Of a stretch of DNA of 36,600 nt, positions 16,708 through 25,023 are shown in pieces. Under the pieces are notes generated by a model that saw only the letters and a program-made list of their open reading frames with translations, was not told the DNA's origin and made no database searches. This stretch comes from Litoreibacter sp. (GTDB lineage: Bacteria; Pseudomonadota; Alphaproteobacteria; Rhodobacterales; Rhodobacteraceae), in contig JAPORH010000185.1 in NCBI GenBank assembly GCA_026710325.1, positions 1 to 36,600 of the forward strand, given 5' to 3'. A program made the translations under genes and the position numbers. Positions within the stretch are counted from its first letter, which is position 1. Each line of letters begins with the position of its first letter.

Positions 16708-17642
16708 AACCGCCAGCGCGCGCGACGCGGCACGCGGACGGCAAGCATGGGCTTGAGCAATGGCTGCGCGTATCGGTTCAGGTCAAGCGCCTCATGCACG
16801 CCCTGGACGACCTCCCCATTGATCTGGGTTTCCACAACTGATCGGCTGTAAAACGGCGCATCGAGCATCGACTTGATCTGCCGCGCCTTGGTGCCCGGGT
16901 CAGACCGTGTCTCCCGCCGTAACGCCCAAAGCGTGCGCGCGAAGCGTTTCGAAGGCGGCGCGTCAATCATCTGCGCTCGGCCGTCCGGGTCAAAGCTGAT
17001 GGCCGCATCCAATGCGGTGCCGTCGCGCCTTGTGGCGTCGTAGAAGCAGGTGGACCCGGCCCGCGTCGGGTAGCGGCCCCAGGTCCAATAGCTGAAATCG
17101 GCCTCCAAAGGGCGCGTTCCGAAATTAGCGTCGAAATAGCCATGCCCGTCGAACTGCCAGCCTTTTGCCTCCAGCTCGACCTTGATGCGCGATGTGGGCG
17201 CAAAGGGGCGCCAGACATGCGCGCCGTCGCGCGTCAGTGGCAGCTCGACCTCGGTCAGGGCGGTCGGTGTCACGGTGATCCGACCTCGTACGCGGGACAC
17301 CAGCGGGAGAGACGACACCTCGTTGATCTCGATCACTAACTCGCTTCCGGTCCAACGCATCGATGACGGTCCTACTTCGAACGTCGTATCGTTGCGCCGG
17401 AGTGCGCTTACTCCTCGATCGGTCATGGTGAACCGCCCGCCGGGGCCATAGGTGGCGACGTTGATGCAGCAATTATTGGCCGGGTTGCCGCGTCCGGACC
17501 AGTGGTACCAAGGCGAGAAAACAGACCCTATGAAGCCGATGACCGAGACGGCGCGGGTCCCGTCGTTGCTGACGCCATCGACATACCACCACGCGTAGCC
17601 GGTTGGTGGGACGTCGATGTTGAACTGAGGTCGCTCAAGATC
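16704..17642 (-). CDS. crtC: Hydroxyneurosporene synthase (carotenoid 1,2-hydratase); start uncertain
   Basis: CrtC adds water across the terminal double bond of neurosporene. The conserved protein is clear from about 17640 onward: a GYAWWYVDGVS segment, IGSVFSPWYHWSGR, a Cys-Cys CCINVATYGPGG block, RFTMTDRG and a basic C-terminus. The start is not. Between the in-frame ATG at 17918, deep inside crtD, and a Met codon in the already conserved TMTDRG segment, I find no ATG, GTG or TTG in this frame. The coordinates mark the start of the conserved region, not a start codon. The frame is -1 relative to crtD, which overlaps it by over 100 bp. A rare start codon, coupling or frameshift from crtD, or a sequence error are possible. 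Confidence 0.85.
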   Translation of the reverse strand, partial: DLERPQFNIDVPPTGYAWWYVDGVSNDGTRAVSVIGFIGSVFSPWYHWSGRGNPANNCCINVATYGPGGRFTMTDRGVSALRRNDTTFEVGPSSMRWTGSELVIEINEVSSLPLVSRVRGRITVTPTALTEVELPLTRDGAHVWRPFAPTSRIKVELEAKGWQFDGHGYFDANFGTRPLEADFSYWTWGRYPTRAGSTCFYDATRRDGTALDAAISFDPDGRAQMIDAPPSKRFARTLWALRRETRSDPGTKARQIKSMLDAPFYSRSVVETQINGEVVQGVHEALDLNRYAQPLLKPMLAVRVPRRARWRF

Positions 17643-19099
17643 GCCTCGGCCGCGTGCCTGGCGGAGATGGTCGCCATCGGCACCCCCGCCCCGGGATGGG
17701 CGCCGCCCCCCACCAGATAGAGCCCCGGCAACGTCGTGCGCGCTGTCGGCCGTTTGAACGCTGCCATCAGCCCATGTGGGGATCGCCCGTAAAGCGACCC
17801 GTTCGTCGCTGGGAAGAGCTGGCCGAACTCCGCGGGCGTTGTCAGCGTGTCCAGCGCGGGTTCCGGGCTGAAGCTCAGGCCGAAACGCGCCAGGCGCTCC
17901 AAAATCAGTGTCTGACATCGGCGTTTTTCCTCCTCCGCCGCGCGCGCGCCATCGGCTGCGGGCGGGCCGTTCATGATAATCTCGAACCGCTCTGGGCCTT
18001 CGGGGCGGTTACCCGCAAATCGATCCTGTGCGCAGATGTAAAGCGTGGGGTCTGTTGGCATTTGCCCTTGCGACAGCGGGCCGAACTCTTGTCGCGGATC
18101 GTCGCCGAAAAAGACGTTATGCCCGGCCAGCGCGATGTTACTGGGCTCTGCCGCGAAGCTGTAAACATAGGCCGACAGGCTACGCGGTTCGGTGTTGCTT
18201 GCGTTGACGACATTTTGCTCCAACAGCCCGCGGCGCAGCGCGCGCGGATCGCCATTAAAGAGGATTTGGTCAAAGTGATGCGCGCCCTCAGCCGTCTGGA
18301 CCGCGAAGCTTCCATCAGCTTTTTTGTCGATCTTCTTGACGTCCTGATCATATCTAAAGACCGCCTTGTGGGTGCGTGCGAGTGCCTCAAGCGCGCGCGC
18401 CAATTGATGCATCCCGCCTTTGACGGACCAGACGCCGCGCGATTCTGCATTAGCGATCAGCGACAGGATTGCGGGGGAGGCCTCCGGCCTGCCGCCGACA
18501 TAGGTGGCGTAACGGCCGAAAAGCTGCGCGAGCTTGGGTTCGCTGAATTGCGCGGTAAGTGAAGACGCAAGCGAACGGTGCGGCGCCATCGCCAAAATCA
18601 GGCCGGGATTGCGCAAAACTTGCAGTGTTAGGGCCGTTTGTGACGGTTCGCGCGCCTGCATCATCGGTTGGTCAAAGGCGTCAAACAGCGACTTGGCCCG
18701 GGCAGAAAACCGTTCAAACTCTCTTGCTACTTTGGCGCCAAACACAGTGCGGACGTTCTGCACGCTTTCGGTGTGATCGGCCATCAGGTCCAATTGCGTA
18801 CCGTCTAACCAGAAATGCCGCGCAATCACGCGCTCAGGCGTCAAGGTCACGTGATCCTCGATCCGTTCGCCAAGCGCGGCAAAAAGCTCGTCAAACACGG
18901 GCTTCATGGTCAGTACAGTCGGGCCTGCGTCAACGGGCCCGGCCACGCTCTCCATGACCCGCATTTTGCCGCCAGGGGCGTTGTGACGCTCCAAAACTGT
19001 CACGCGTAGCCCGGCATGGGCCAAGCGTGCAGCTGCGGCGAGCCCGCCGATCCCCGCACCGATGATCCCGATATGTGGTGTGCCTTCTGTCAGGCTCAT
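17528..19099 (-). CDS. crtD: Methoxyneurosporene dehydrogenase (carotenoid 3,4-desaturase)
   Basis: CrtD makes the 3,4-double bond of hydroxy- or methoxyneurosporene. The 523-residue product is a CrtI relative with FAD motif GIIGAGIGGLAAAARLAH (near residue 11) and C-terminal LYLVGGGAHPGAGVPM (near residue 460). About 45 residues after the usual end (HAAEAILSDL) are Ser/Thr-rich and encoded where crtC already begins in another frame, so the C-terminal tail is probably a by-product of that overlap. It is divergent from crtE, with two PpsR-type palindromes in between. Confidence 0.94.
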   Translation of the reverse strand: MSLTEGTPHIGIIGAGIGGLAAAARLAHAGLRVTVLERHNAPGGKMRVMESVAGPVDAGPTVLTMKPVFDELFAALGERIEDHVTLTPERVIARHFWLDGTQLDLMADHTESVQNVRTVFGAKVAREFERFSARAKSLFDAFDQPMMQAREPSQTALTLQVLRNPGLILAMAPHRSLASSLTAQFSEPKLAQLFGRYATYVGGRPEASPAILSLIANAESRGVWSVKGGMHQLARALEALARTHKAVFRYDQDVKKIDKKADGSFAVQTAEGAHHFDQILFNGDPRALRRGLLEQNVVNASNTEPRSLSAYVYSFAAEPSNIALAGHNVFFGDDPRQEFGPLSQGQMPTDPTLYICAQDRFAGNRPEGPERFEIIMNGPPAADGARAAEEEKRRCQTLILERLARFGLSFSPEPALDTLTTPAEFGQLFPATNGSLYGRSPHGLMAAFKRPTARTTLPGLYLVGGGAHPGAGVPMATISARHAAEAILSDLSSTSTSHQPATRGGMSMASATTGPAPSRSSAS

Positions 19100-19112
19100 G
19101 TCCGATCCTTTG

Positions 19113-19130
19113 TGTCACGCTAGATTGACA
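19113..19130. promoter_or_regulatory. PpsR/CrtJ-type operator 1, crtD-crtE intergenic region
   Basis: TGTCACGCTAGATTGACA fits TGT-N12-ACA and the stricter TGTC-N10-GACA form. It lies 14 bp upstream of the crtD start. Its right half contains TTGACA (19125-19130), which could serve as a -35 for crtE-directed transcription, though I cannot place a convincing -10. Confidence 0.85.
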
Positions 19131-19144
19131 TGGGGTGTAAAATC

Positions 19145-19162
19145 TGTCCAGTTTAGTTTACA
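19145..19162. promoter_or_regulatory. PpsR/CrtJ-type operator 2, crtD-crtE intergenic region
   Basis: TGTCCAGTTTAGTTTACA fits TGT-N12-ACA, 46 bp upstream of the crtE ATG. It is 32 bp, about three helical turns, from the 19113 palindrome, so both can face the same side of the DNA. The pair probably represses crtDC and crtEF together. Confidence 0.82.
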
Positions 19163-19207
19163 GTATGCCATGTTAGCACGCCGAAACACGCTTTACCGGA
19201 GGCCCAA

Positions 19208-20092
19208 ATGGATTTTGCCAAGCGAATCGATGATGCAATCTCGCAGGCCATCCGGTCAGGGCAGGCCGAGCCCTCACCCGGCAAACTAGCCTCCGCCCTG
19301 CATTATACCGTCACGCCCGGTGGCGCGCGGATCAGGCCGACGATCCTGATGAGCGTGGCTGCGGCCTGCGGCGACGACCAGCCTGAGGTCGCGAATGCCG
19401 CAGCCGCTGCGCTGGAGCTGATCCACTGTGCGTCCCTTGTTCACGACGACCTGCCATGTTTTGACGATGCCGATACGCGGCGCGGCAAGCCCGCGGTCCA
19501 CCGCGCCTTTGGCGAGCCCTTGGCGGTGCTGACCGGCGACAGCCTGATCATTATGGCGTTCGAGGTGCTGGCCCGCGCTGCGCAGCACGACCCGCTACGC
19601 GCAGTCGAGCTGATCAAGGTGCTGGCCAATCGCACCGGCATGCCAAACGGCATTTGCGCGGGGCAGGGCTGGGAAAGCGAAGACGAGATTGATCTCTCCG
19701 CCTATCACCGCGCGAAAACCGGCGCTTTGTTTATTGCGGCCACCCAGATGGGGGCAATCGCTGCGGGACAAGACGCCGAGCAATGGGAAGAGCTTGGCGC
19801 GCGCATCGGCGAAGCCTTCCAGGTGGCTGATGATCTGCGCGATGCGCTTTATGATGAGGAAACGCTCGGTAAACCAGTGGGTCAGGATGATCTGCACGGG
19901 CGGCCCAATGCGGTGATTGAGCTTGGTCTTGATGGCGCGATCCAGCGGATGCGCGATATCTTGGGCGGTGCGATCTCCTCGATCCCGAAATGCCCGGGCG
20001 AGGCGCTGTTGGCCAAGATGGTGACCGCGCAGGCCGAGGTTCTGACGCCGATCAAATGGCGCGCCGACCGCGCGGCTGTGCCGGGCGAGTAA
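19208..20092 (+). CDS. crtE: Geranylgeranyl diphosphate synthase
   Basis: CrtE chain-elongates to the C20 diphosphate used for both carotenoids and the bacteriochlorophyll tail. The 294-residue product has the first Asp-rich motif DDLPCFDDAD (about 80-89), the second in QVADDLRD (about 205-212) and the PGGARIRP start of the isoprenyl-synthase fold near residue 37. A good Shine-Dalgarno GGAGG precedes ATG 19208. crtF follows after 6 bp. This places GGPP supply directly under the operator pair upstream. Confidence 0.96.
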   Translation: MDFAKRIDDAISQAIRSGQAEPSPGKLASALHYTVTPGGARIRPTILMSVAAACGDDQPEVANAAAAALELIHCASLVHDDLPCFDDADTRRGKPAVHRAFGEPLAVLTGDSLIIMAFEVLARAAQHDPLRAVELIKVLANRTGMPNGICAGQGWESEDEIDLSAYHRAKTGALFIAATQMGAIAAGQDAEQWEELGARIGEAFQVADDLRDALYDEETLGKPVGQDDLHGRPNAVIELGLDGAIQRMRDILGGAISSIPKCPGEALLAKMVTAQAEVLTPIKWRADRAAVPGE

Positions 20093-20098
20093 TCCGCC

Positions 20099-21223
20099 GT
20101 GACAAGCCTTCCGACAGATTTGCCCGAGCGCAGGCCGCGCCGTTCAAGCTGGCTTACTAGGCTCAGTGCATCTCGCGGCTTTCAAAAATGGGCCGCTCGA
20201 TTTCCGTTGACCCGCGGCATTGTACGCCGCGAAGGCGAGGCGATGTTCGATCTCATCGCAGGGTTTTGCCATAGTCAGGTGCTGATGGCGCTGGTGAAGC
20301 TGGATATTTTGACCGCTCTGCTGGAGCGCCCGCTCTCCACCCGCGCGCTGGCGCATCGCGCAGCTGTGCCGGAGCCGCGTATGGCGGTTCTGCTGAAAGC
20401 CGCCGCATCGCTTCAACTGATCAAAAGCAAACGGGGCGGGGAGTGGAAGCTGACACAAAGGGGCGCAGCCTTGCTGGGCGTGCCAGGCCTGCCGCAAATG
20501 ATTGCCCATCATGACGTGCTTTATCGCGACCTTGCCGATCCGGTCGCCTTTTTTCGCGGCGAGACGGAAACCGAGCTCGCCAATTTCTGGCCTTATGTCT
20601 TTGGCGGGGACATGGACCCGGAGGTGGCGTCCACCTATTCTGATCTGATGGCGCAGAGCCAGGTTTTGGTCGCCGAGGACACGCTGCAGACTGTCAATTT
20701 CGCCAAAACCAAGATTCTTATGGATGTCGGCGGTGGGTCGGGCGCATTTCTGGAAGCTGTAGGACGCGCCTATCCCGACCTGCAGCTTAAGCTCTTTGAT
20801 CTGCCCGAAGTTGCGCCATCGGCGCAGGAGCGGTTCGCACAAGCCGGTATGAGTTCACGGTTCGAGGTGCGGTCTGGGTCGTTCCGAAACGACCCGCTTC
20901 CGGAAGGCGCAGACACCATTTCACTCGTGCGTGTTCTCTATGATCACGCGGATGAAACGGTGGCGGCGCTATTGGCGTCTTGCTTTGATGTTTTGCCCTC
21001 AGGCGGGCGTTTGGTGATCTCCGAGCCGATGTCCGGCGGGGCAACCCCGACCCGGGCGGGGGATGCCTATTTCGCGCTTTACACGATGGCCATGGGAACC
21101 GGAAAGGCTCGGTCCTCGAGTGAAATCAGTGGCTTATGTGTATCGGCTGGGTTTGTAGAGGTTGAGGCGCCCAAGGCGCGACGTCCTTTCGTCACGCAAA
21201 TTGTGACCTGTCAAAAACCTTAG
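20099..21223 (+). CDS. crtF: Demethylspheroidene (hydroxyneurosporene) O-methyltransferase
   Basis: CrtF methylates the 1-hydroxyl of demethylspheroidene using S-adenosylmethionine. The 374-residue product has an N-terminal dimerisation/winged-helix part (about 45-130) and a Rossmann methyltransferase domain with DVGGGSG (about 209-215) and acidic FDLP after strand 2. The start is a GTG at 20099, 6 bp after crtE. The first 40 residues are basic and not conserved. It is the last gene of crtEF and ends 9 bp before the first bchC operator. Confidence 0.95.
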   Translation: MTSLPTDLPERRPRRSSWLTRLSASRGFQKWAARFPLTRGIVRREGEAMFDLIAGFCHSQVLMALVKLDILTALLERPLSTRALAHRAAVPEPRMAVLLKAAASLQLIKSKRGGEWKLTQRGAALLGVPGLPQMIAHHDVLYRDLADPVAFFRGETETELANFWPYVFGGDMDPEVASTYSDLMAQSQVLVAEDTLQTVNFAKTKILMDVGGGSGAFLEAVGRAYPDLQLKLFDLPEVAPSAQERFAQAGMSSRFEVRSGSFRNDPLPEGADTISLVRVLYDHADETVAALLASCFDVLPSGGRLVISEPMSGGATPTRAGDAYFALYTMAMGTGKARSSSEISGLCVSAGFVEVEAPKARRPFVTQIVTCQKP

Positions 21224-21232
21224 CAACACAAG

Positions 21233-21250
21233 TGTCTATTTAAGTTGACA
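21233..21250. promoter_or_regulatory. PpsR/CrtJ-type operator 1 of bchC
   Basis: TGTCTATTTAAGTTGACA fits TGTC-N10-GACA exactly. Its last six bases, TTGACA, are also the -35 hexamer of the best promoter candidate for bchC, so bound PpsR would exclude RNA polymerase directly. Confidence 0.87.
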
Positions 21251-21272
21251 CTTTGGATTGTAAGTTTAAAAT
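21245..21272 (+). promoter_or_regulatory. Sigma-70-type promoter of the bchC-puf superoperon
   Basis: TTGACA (21245-21250) and TAAAAT (21267-21272) are spaced by 16 bp, a close match to the housekeeping consensus and the strongest promoter I see in the window. Each hexamer lies within one of the two PpsR-type palindromes, the arrangement known for the bchC promoter in Rhodobacter. The expected transcription start is about 70 bp upstream of the bchC GTG. Confidence 0.72.
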
Positions 21273-21276
21273 TACA
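21259..21276. promoter_or_regulatory. PpsR/CrtJ-type operator 2 of bchC
   Basis: TGTAAGTTTAAAATTACA fits TGT-N12-ACA and covers the -10 hexamer TAAAAT. Its centre is 26 bp from the first palindrome, leaving 8 bp between the two sites, as in the classical CrtJ-regulated bchC promoter. Confidence 0.86.
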
Positions 21277-21346
21277 AGCAACCTGTCAACCAAAGTGGTG
21301 AGTCTTGTCTCGCTGGTTTGGCAGGCCCGTGACGAAGGAGAGTTTG

Positions 21347-22288
21347 GTGCAAGCCACGGCGGTGACACTTAAAGGCCCCAAAGAACTTGGGCTCGAACGC
21401 CTTAGGCTAAACGACCCGCAAGCCGGTGAGCTTGTGGTGCGCGTCACGCATTCTGGTATTTCCACGGGCACCGAGAAGCTTTTCTGGTCTGGCGAGATGC
21501 CGCCTTTCCCCGGCATGGGCTACCCATTGGTGCCTGGCTATGAAGCCGCGGGCGAAGTGGTCGAGGCTGGCGCTGCCACCAATTTCAAACCGGGTGACCG
21601 TGTTTTTGTACCTGGTGCAAATTGCTACGAGGACGCGTTTGGTCTGTTTGGCGGTGCGTCGAGCATGCTGGTGACGGACCCGGCGCGTGCCATTCGGATT
21701 GACAAAGGGCTTGGCGCTGAAGGCGCCTTGTTGGCCTTGGCTGCCACTGCGCGCCATGCGATTGCGGGCCCGCGCAACACTGTCCCAGATCTGATCGTGG
21801 GGCATGGCGTTTTGGGTCGGCTGCTTGCGCGGCTGACTATCGCATCTGGCGCACCCGCGCCGATGGTTTGGGACATTGACCCCGAACGCAGAAAAGGTGC
21901 TGCCGGGTACGAGGTGCTCGCACCTGAAGATGACCCGCGTCGCGACTATGCCTCCGTTTATGACGCGTCGGGCCAGTCGGGCATCCTTCCTGAGCTGATC
22001 GGGCGCATCGCCAAGGGCGGCGAAGTAGTGCTTGCTGGGTTCTACTCCGAGCCGATCAGCTTCGCCTTCCCGCCCGCCTTTATGAAAGAGGCCCGGTTCC
22101 GCGTCGCGGCAGAGTGGACGCGTGATGATCTGATCGCAACGCGCATGCTTTTGGAAGGCGGGGCGCTTTCGCTGGGCGACCTGATCACGCATCGCGCTAG
22201 CGCTTCCGAGGCGCCGGAGGCTTATCAAACTGCATTCAGCGATCCGACTTGCTTGAAAATGATCCTCGATTGGGAGGGATGCGCATGA
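21347..22288 (+). CDS. bchC: Bacteriochlorophyllide a dehydrogenase BchC
   Basis: BchC oxidises the 3-hydroxyethyl group of the bacteriochlorin to 3-acetyl, the late step to bacteriochlorophyllide a. The 313-residue product is a medium-chain dehydrogenase relative: GEVVEAG and GDRVFVPG segments of the GroES-like domain (near residues 80-105), then a nucleotide-binding half with [12 protein letters not shown] (near residue 150). GTG 21347 is chosen because AAGGAG stands 6 bp before it and the N-terminus MQATAVTL matches the family; an upstream in-frame TTG at 21305 has no such support. It overlaps bchX by four bases. Confidence 0.93.
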   Translation: MQATAVTLKGPKELGLERLRLNDPQAGELVVRVTHSGISTGTEKLFWSGEMPPFPGMGYPLVPGYEAAGEVVEAGAATNFKPGDRVFVPGANCYEDAFGLFGGASSMLVTDPARAIRIDKGLGAEGALLALAATARHAIAGPRNTVPDLIVGHGVLGRLLARLTIASGAPAPMVWDIDPERRKGAAGYEVLAPEDDPRRDYASVYDASGQSGILPELIGRIAKGGEVVLAGFYSEPISFAFPPAFMKEARFRVAAEWTRDDLIATRMLLEGGALSLGDLITHRASASEAPEAYQTAFSDPTCLKMILDWEGCA

Positions 22289-23304
22289 CCCTGGATATTC
22301 CGAACCTCAAAGGTGACGCTGCGATCAAGGACTTTGATCAGCGCCTGCGCGACGAGGCCAATGAGGACCTTGCTGACATCATCGCTGAGGAGCCGACCTC
22401 CAAGACCCAGATCATTGCGATCTACGGCAAGGGCGGGATCGGCAAGTCTTTCACACTCGCGAACCTCAGCCACATGATGGCAGAGCAGGGCAAGCGCGTG
22501 CTGTTGATCGGGTGTGATCCTAAATCGGACACAACCTCCCTCCTGTTTGGTGGCAAGGCTTGCCCAACTATTATCGAAACCTCGACCAAGAAAAAGCTGG
22601 CCGGCGAAGAAGTGCAGATTGGCGATGTCTGCTTTAAGCGCGGCGGCGTCTTTGCCATGGAGCTTGGTGGCCCCGAAGTCGGTCGCGGCTGCGGTGGGCG
22701 TGGCATCATCCACGGGTTCGAGCTGCTCGAGAAGCTGGGCTTCCACGATTGGGATTTCGACTACGTACTCTTGGACTTCTTGGGGGATGTCGTTTGCGGC
22801 GGGTTTGGCCTGCCGATTGCACGGGACATGGCGCAAAAGGTAATTCTGGTTGGCTCCAATGACCTGCAGTCGCTCTATGTCGCCAATAATGTTTGTTCCG
22901 CAGTGGAATACTTCCGTAAGCTTGGCGGCAATGTCGGCGTGGCCGGCTTGGTCATCAACAAGGATGACGGCACGGGCGAGGCCGCGGCCTTTGCCAAGGC
23001 CGTTGATATCCCGGTGCTTGCGTCGATCCCGCAGGACGATGACCTGCGCAAGAAATCGGCCAACTATCAGATTGTCGGAACGTCTCAAAGTCAATGGGGG
23101 GACCTGTTCGCAGCGCTTGGCGAAAACGTAGCGGACGCCCCGCCGATCAGGCCTGCGCCGCTCGATCAGGATGGGCTCCTTGGGCTCTTCGACAGCAAAG
23201 ATACGGGCGGCGATGTGGTTCTTGAACCCGCGACCGACCAGGACATGCGCGGCAAAAACTCCAAGCCGAAAGAAAGCCTGGAGGTCGTGTACGACGATGT
23301 TTGA
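22285..23304 (+). CDS. bchX: Chlorophyllide reductase iron protein BchX
   Basis: BchX is the NifH-like ATPase that delivers electrons to BchYZ for reduction of ring B. The 339-residue product has P-loop GKGGIGKS (about 48-55), switch CDPKSDTT (about 77-84) and the two Cys ligands of the bridging [4Fe-4S] cluster in GRGCGGRG (Cys about 136) and GDVVCGGFG (Cys about 171). ATG 22285 is preferred over 22279 for Shine-Dalgarno spacing from GGGAGG. Its last codons overlap the start of a 55-residue ORF by eight bases. Confidence 0.96.
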   Translation: MTLDIPNLKGDAAIKDFDQRLRDEANEDLADIIAEEPTSKTQIIAIYGKGGIGKSFTLANLSHMMAEQGKRVLLIGCDPKSDTTSLLFGGKACPTIIETSTKKKLAGEEVQIGDVCFKRGGVFAMELGGPEVGRGCGGRGIIHGFELLEKLGFHDWDFDYVLLDFLGDVVCGGFGLPIARDMAQKVILVGSNDLQSLYVANNVCSAVEYFRKLGGNVGVAGLVINKDDGTGEAAAFAKAVDIPVLASIPQDDDLRKKSANYQIVGTSQSQWGDLFAALGENVADAPPIRPAPLDQDGLLGLFDSKDTGGDVVLEPATDQDMRGKNSKPKESLEVVYDDV

Positions 23305-23464
23305 TCTCGAAGATTTAAAACTCATTGAAGACAGCTTGAACATGCGCGAACAGGCTCTCGCGACGGCGAAGCGCTGTACTGACAGGGCTTTTGACGCATA
23401 CGGAAAGTCGAGAGAACTTTTAGATGCGTCCTACGACCTTCTTGAAAAACAGGGCGTTCGGTGA
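23297..23464 (+). CDS. Unknown 55-residue protein encoded between bchX and bchY
   Basis: This small ORF starts with ATG 23297, overlapping the bchX stop by 8 bp, and its TGA at 23462 overlaps the bchY GTG start (GTGA). Overlap at both ends suggests translational coupling and a real gene. The product is soluble, strongly charged and probably all alpha-helical ([18 protein letters not shown] at the N-terminus, RELLDASYDLLEK near the end), with a single Cys near residue 28 and no membrane segment. I recognise no domain; in Rhodobacter, as I recall, bchX and bchY are directly adjacent. From context it could assist chlorophyllide reductase assembly or simply couple translation of bchY. Confidence 0.7.
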   Translation: MFDLEDLKLIEDSLNMREQALATAKRCTDRAFDAYGKSRELLDASYDLLEKQGVR

Positions 23465-25023
23465 GCGACGAGGTCAAATATGACCACGCGGATGCGGTAG
23501 AGGTCGAAACCGGCAAGGCGGTAGAGGGGCGCGACGCGCCGCTTGCTGCGGATGGTTTGGGTTGTCACTCCGGCATGACCATGGAGCAGGCAGCGCGCGA
23601 TGCTGGCGCCTCCGACCTGCTCGACCAGTTCGCTGCCGACTACCCGCAAGGCCCCCATGACAAGCCGCAAAGCATGTGCCCAGCCTTTGGGTCACTGCGC
23701 GTGGGTCTTCGCATGAAGCGCACGGCAACGATCCTGTCCGGCTCCGCCTGCTGCGTTTACGGGCTGACTTTTGTGTCCCATTTCTACGGCGCGCGCCGGT
23801 CGGTCGGCTATGTGCCGTTCAACTCCGAGACGCTGGTGACCGGCAAATTGTTCGAGGACATCCGCGAAAGCGTCCACGACCTCGCCGATCCGGACAAATA
23901 CGACGCGATTGTCGTAACGAACCTCTGTGTGCCGACCGCCTCCGGCGTCCCGCTGCGCCTGTTGCCTGACGAGATCAACGGCGTGCGCATTGTGGGCATC
24001 GATGTGCCGGGGTTCGGCGTGCCGACCCATGCTGAAGCCAAGGATGTGCTCGCCGGGGCGATGCTGAAATATGCGCGCGAAGAGATTGAGGCAGGCCCGG
24101 TCGCCATGCCTGCTTCCGGCAAATCTGATCGCCCAACCGTCTCGTTACTGGGTGAGATGTTCCCGGCTGACCCGATGATGATCGGCCAGATGCTGGCACC
24201 GATGGGCTTGGCCGCCGGACCGGTCGTGCCCTGCCGCGAATGGCGGGAGCTTTATGCCGCGCTTGATTGTGGCGCCGTTGCCGCGATCCACCCGTTCTAC
24301 ACCTCTGCCGTGCGCGAATTTCAAACGGCTGGACGCCCTGTTGTAGGCTCGGCGCCGGTAGGTCACGACGGTACAGCCGCCTGGCTGGCAAGCATCGGCG
24401 ACGCGTTTAATATAGACAAAGACATGATCGCCGCCGCACAGAACCAGTTCTTGCCTGCGATCAAAGGCGCGCTTTCAGCCATGCCGGTCAAAGGCACGAT
24501 CACCTTGTCGGGTTATGAGGGCAGCGAGTTGCTCGTCGCTCGTCTGCTGATCGAGAGCGGTGCGGACATCCCTTACGTAGGCACCGCTTGCGCCAAGTCG
24601 CCTTGGTCGGCCGAAGACGCAGCCTGGTTGGAATCCAAAGGCACCAAAGTGAAATTCCGCGCTTCGCTTGAAGATGATTGCGCGGCGATGGAGGCCATCA
24701 AGCCGGACCTCGCGATTGGCACCACGCCCGTTGTCCAGAAGGGCAAGGAGCTTGGTATCCCGTCGCTTTATTTCACCAACCTGATTTCCGCGCGGCCTTT
24801 GATGGGCCCCGCTGGTGCGGGCTCGCTCGCGCAGGTCGTGAATGGCGCGATGGCCAATAAAGACCGCATGGATCATATGAAGGCCTTCTTTGAAGGTGTC
24901 GGCCGTGAAGACTCGGCTGGGGTGTGGGAAGGCGATCCCAATCTCCAGCCAAGCTTCCGGGCGCTCAATCTGAAAAAACTCGAACGCGCCGCCAAGGCCG
25001 CCAAAGCGGCGGAGATGGTCTGA
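23461..25023 (+). CDS. bchY: Chlorophyllide reductase subunit BchY
   Basis: BchY is one half of the NifDK-like catalytic component of chlorophyllide a reductase. The 520-residue product has about 30 variable N-terminal residues, then [12 protein letters not shown] and [10 protein letters not shown], with Cys residues expected to hold the [4Fe-4S] cluster shared with BchZ, and [12 protein letters not shown] near residue 95. The GTG start at 23461 overlaps the stop of the 55-residue ORF and has no strong Shine-Dalgarno, so initiation may depend on upstream translation. The stop overlaps the bchZ ATG. Confidence 0.95.
   Translation: MSDEVKYDHADAVEVETGKAVEGRDAPLAADGLGCHSGMTMEQAARDAGASDLLDQFAADYPQGPHDKPQSMCPAFGSLRVGLRMKRTATILSGSACCVYGLTFVSHFYGARRSVGYVPFNSETLVTGKLFEDIRESVHDLADPDKYDAIVVTNLCVPTASGVPLRLLPDEINGVRIVGIDVPGFGVPTHAEAKDVLAGAMLKYAREEIEAGPVAMPASGKSDRPTVSLLGEMFPADPMMIGQMLAPMGLAAGPVVPCREWRELYAALDCGAVAAIHPFYTSAVREFQTAGRPVVGSAPVGHDGTAAWLASIGDAFNIDKDMIAAAQNQFLPAIKGALSAMPVKGTITLSGYEGSELLVARLLIESGADIPYVGTACAKSPWSAEDAAWLESKGTKVKFRASLEDDCAAMEAIKPDLAIGTTPVVQKGKELGIPSLYFTNLISARPLMGPAGAGSLAQVVNGAMANKDRMDHMKAFFEGVGREDSAGVWEGDPNLQPSFRALNLKKLERAAKAAKAAEMV

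Noticed and set aside
22225-23343. 372-residue minus-strand frame antisense to bchX
   Set aside because: It mirrors the bchX codon pattern; no ribosome site, no domain, and bchX is certain.
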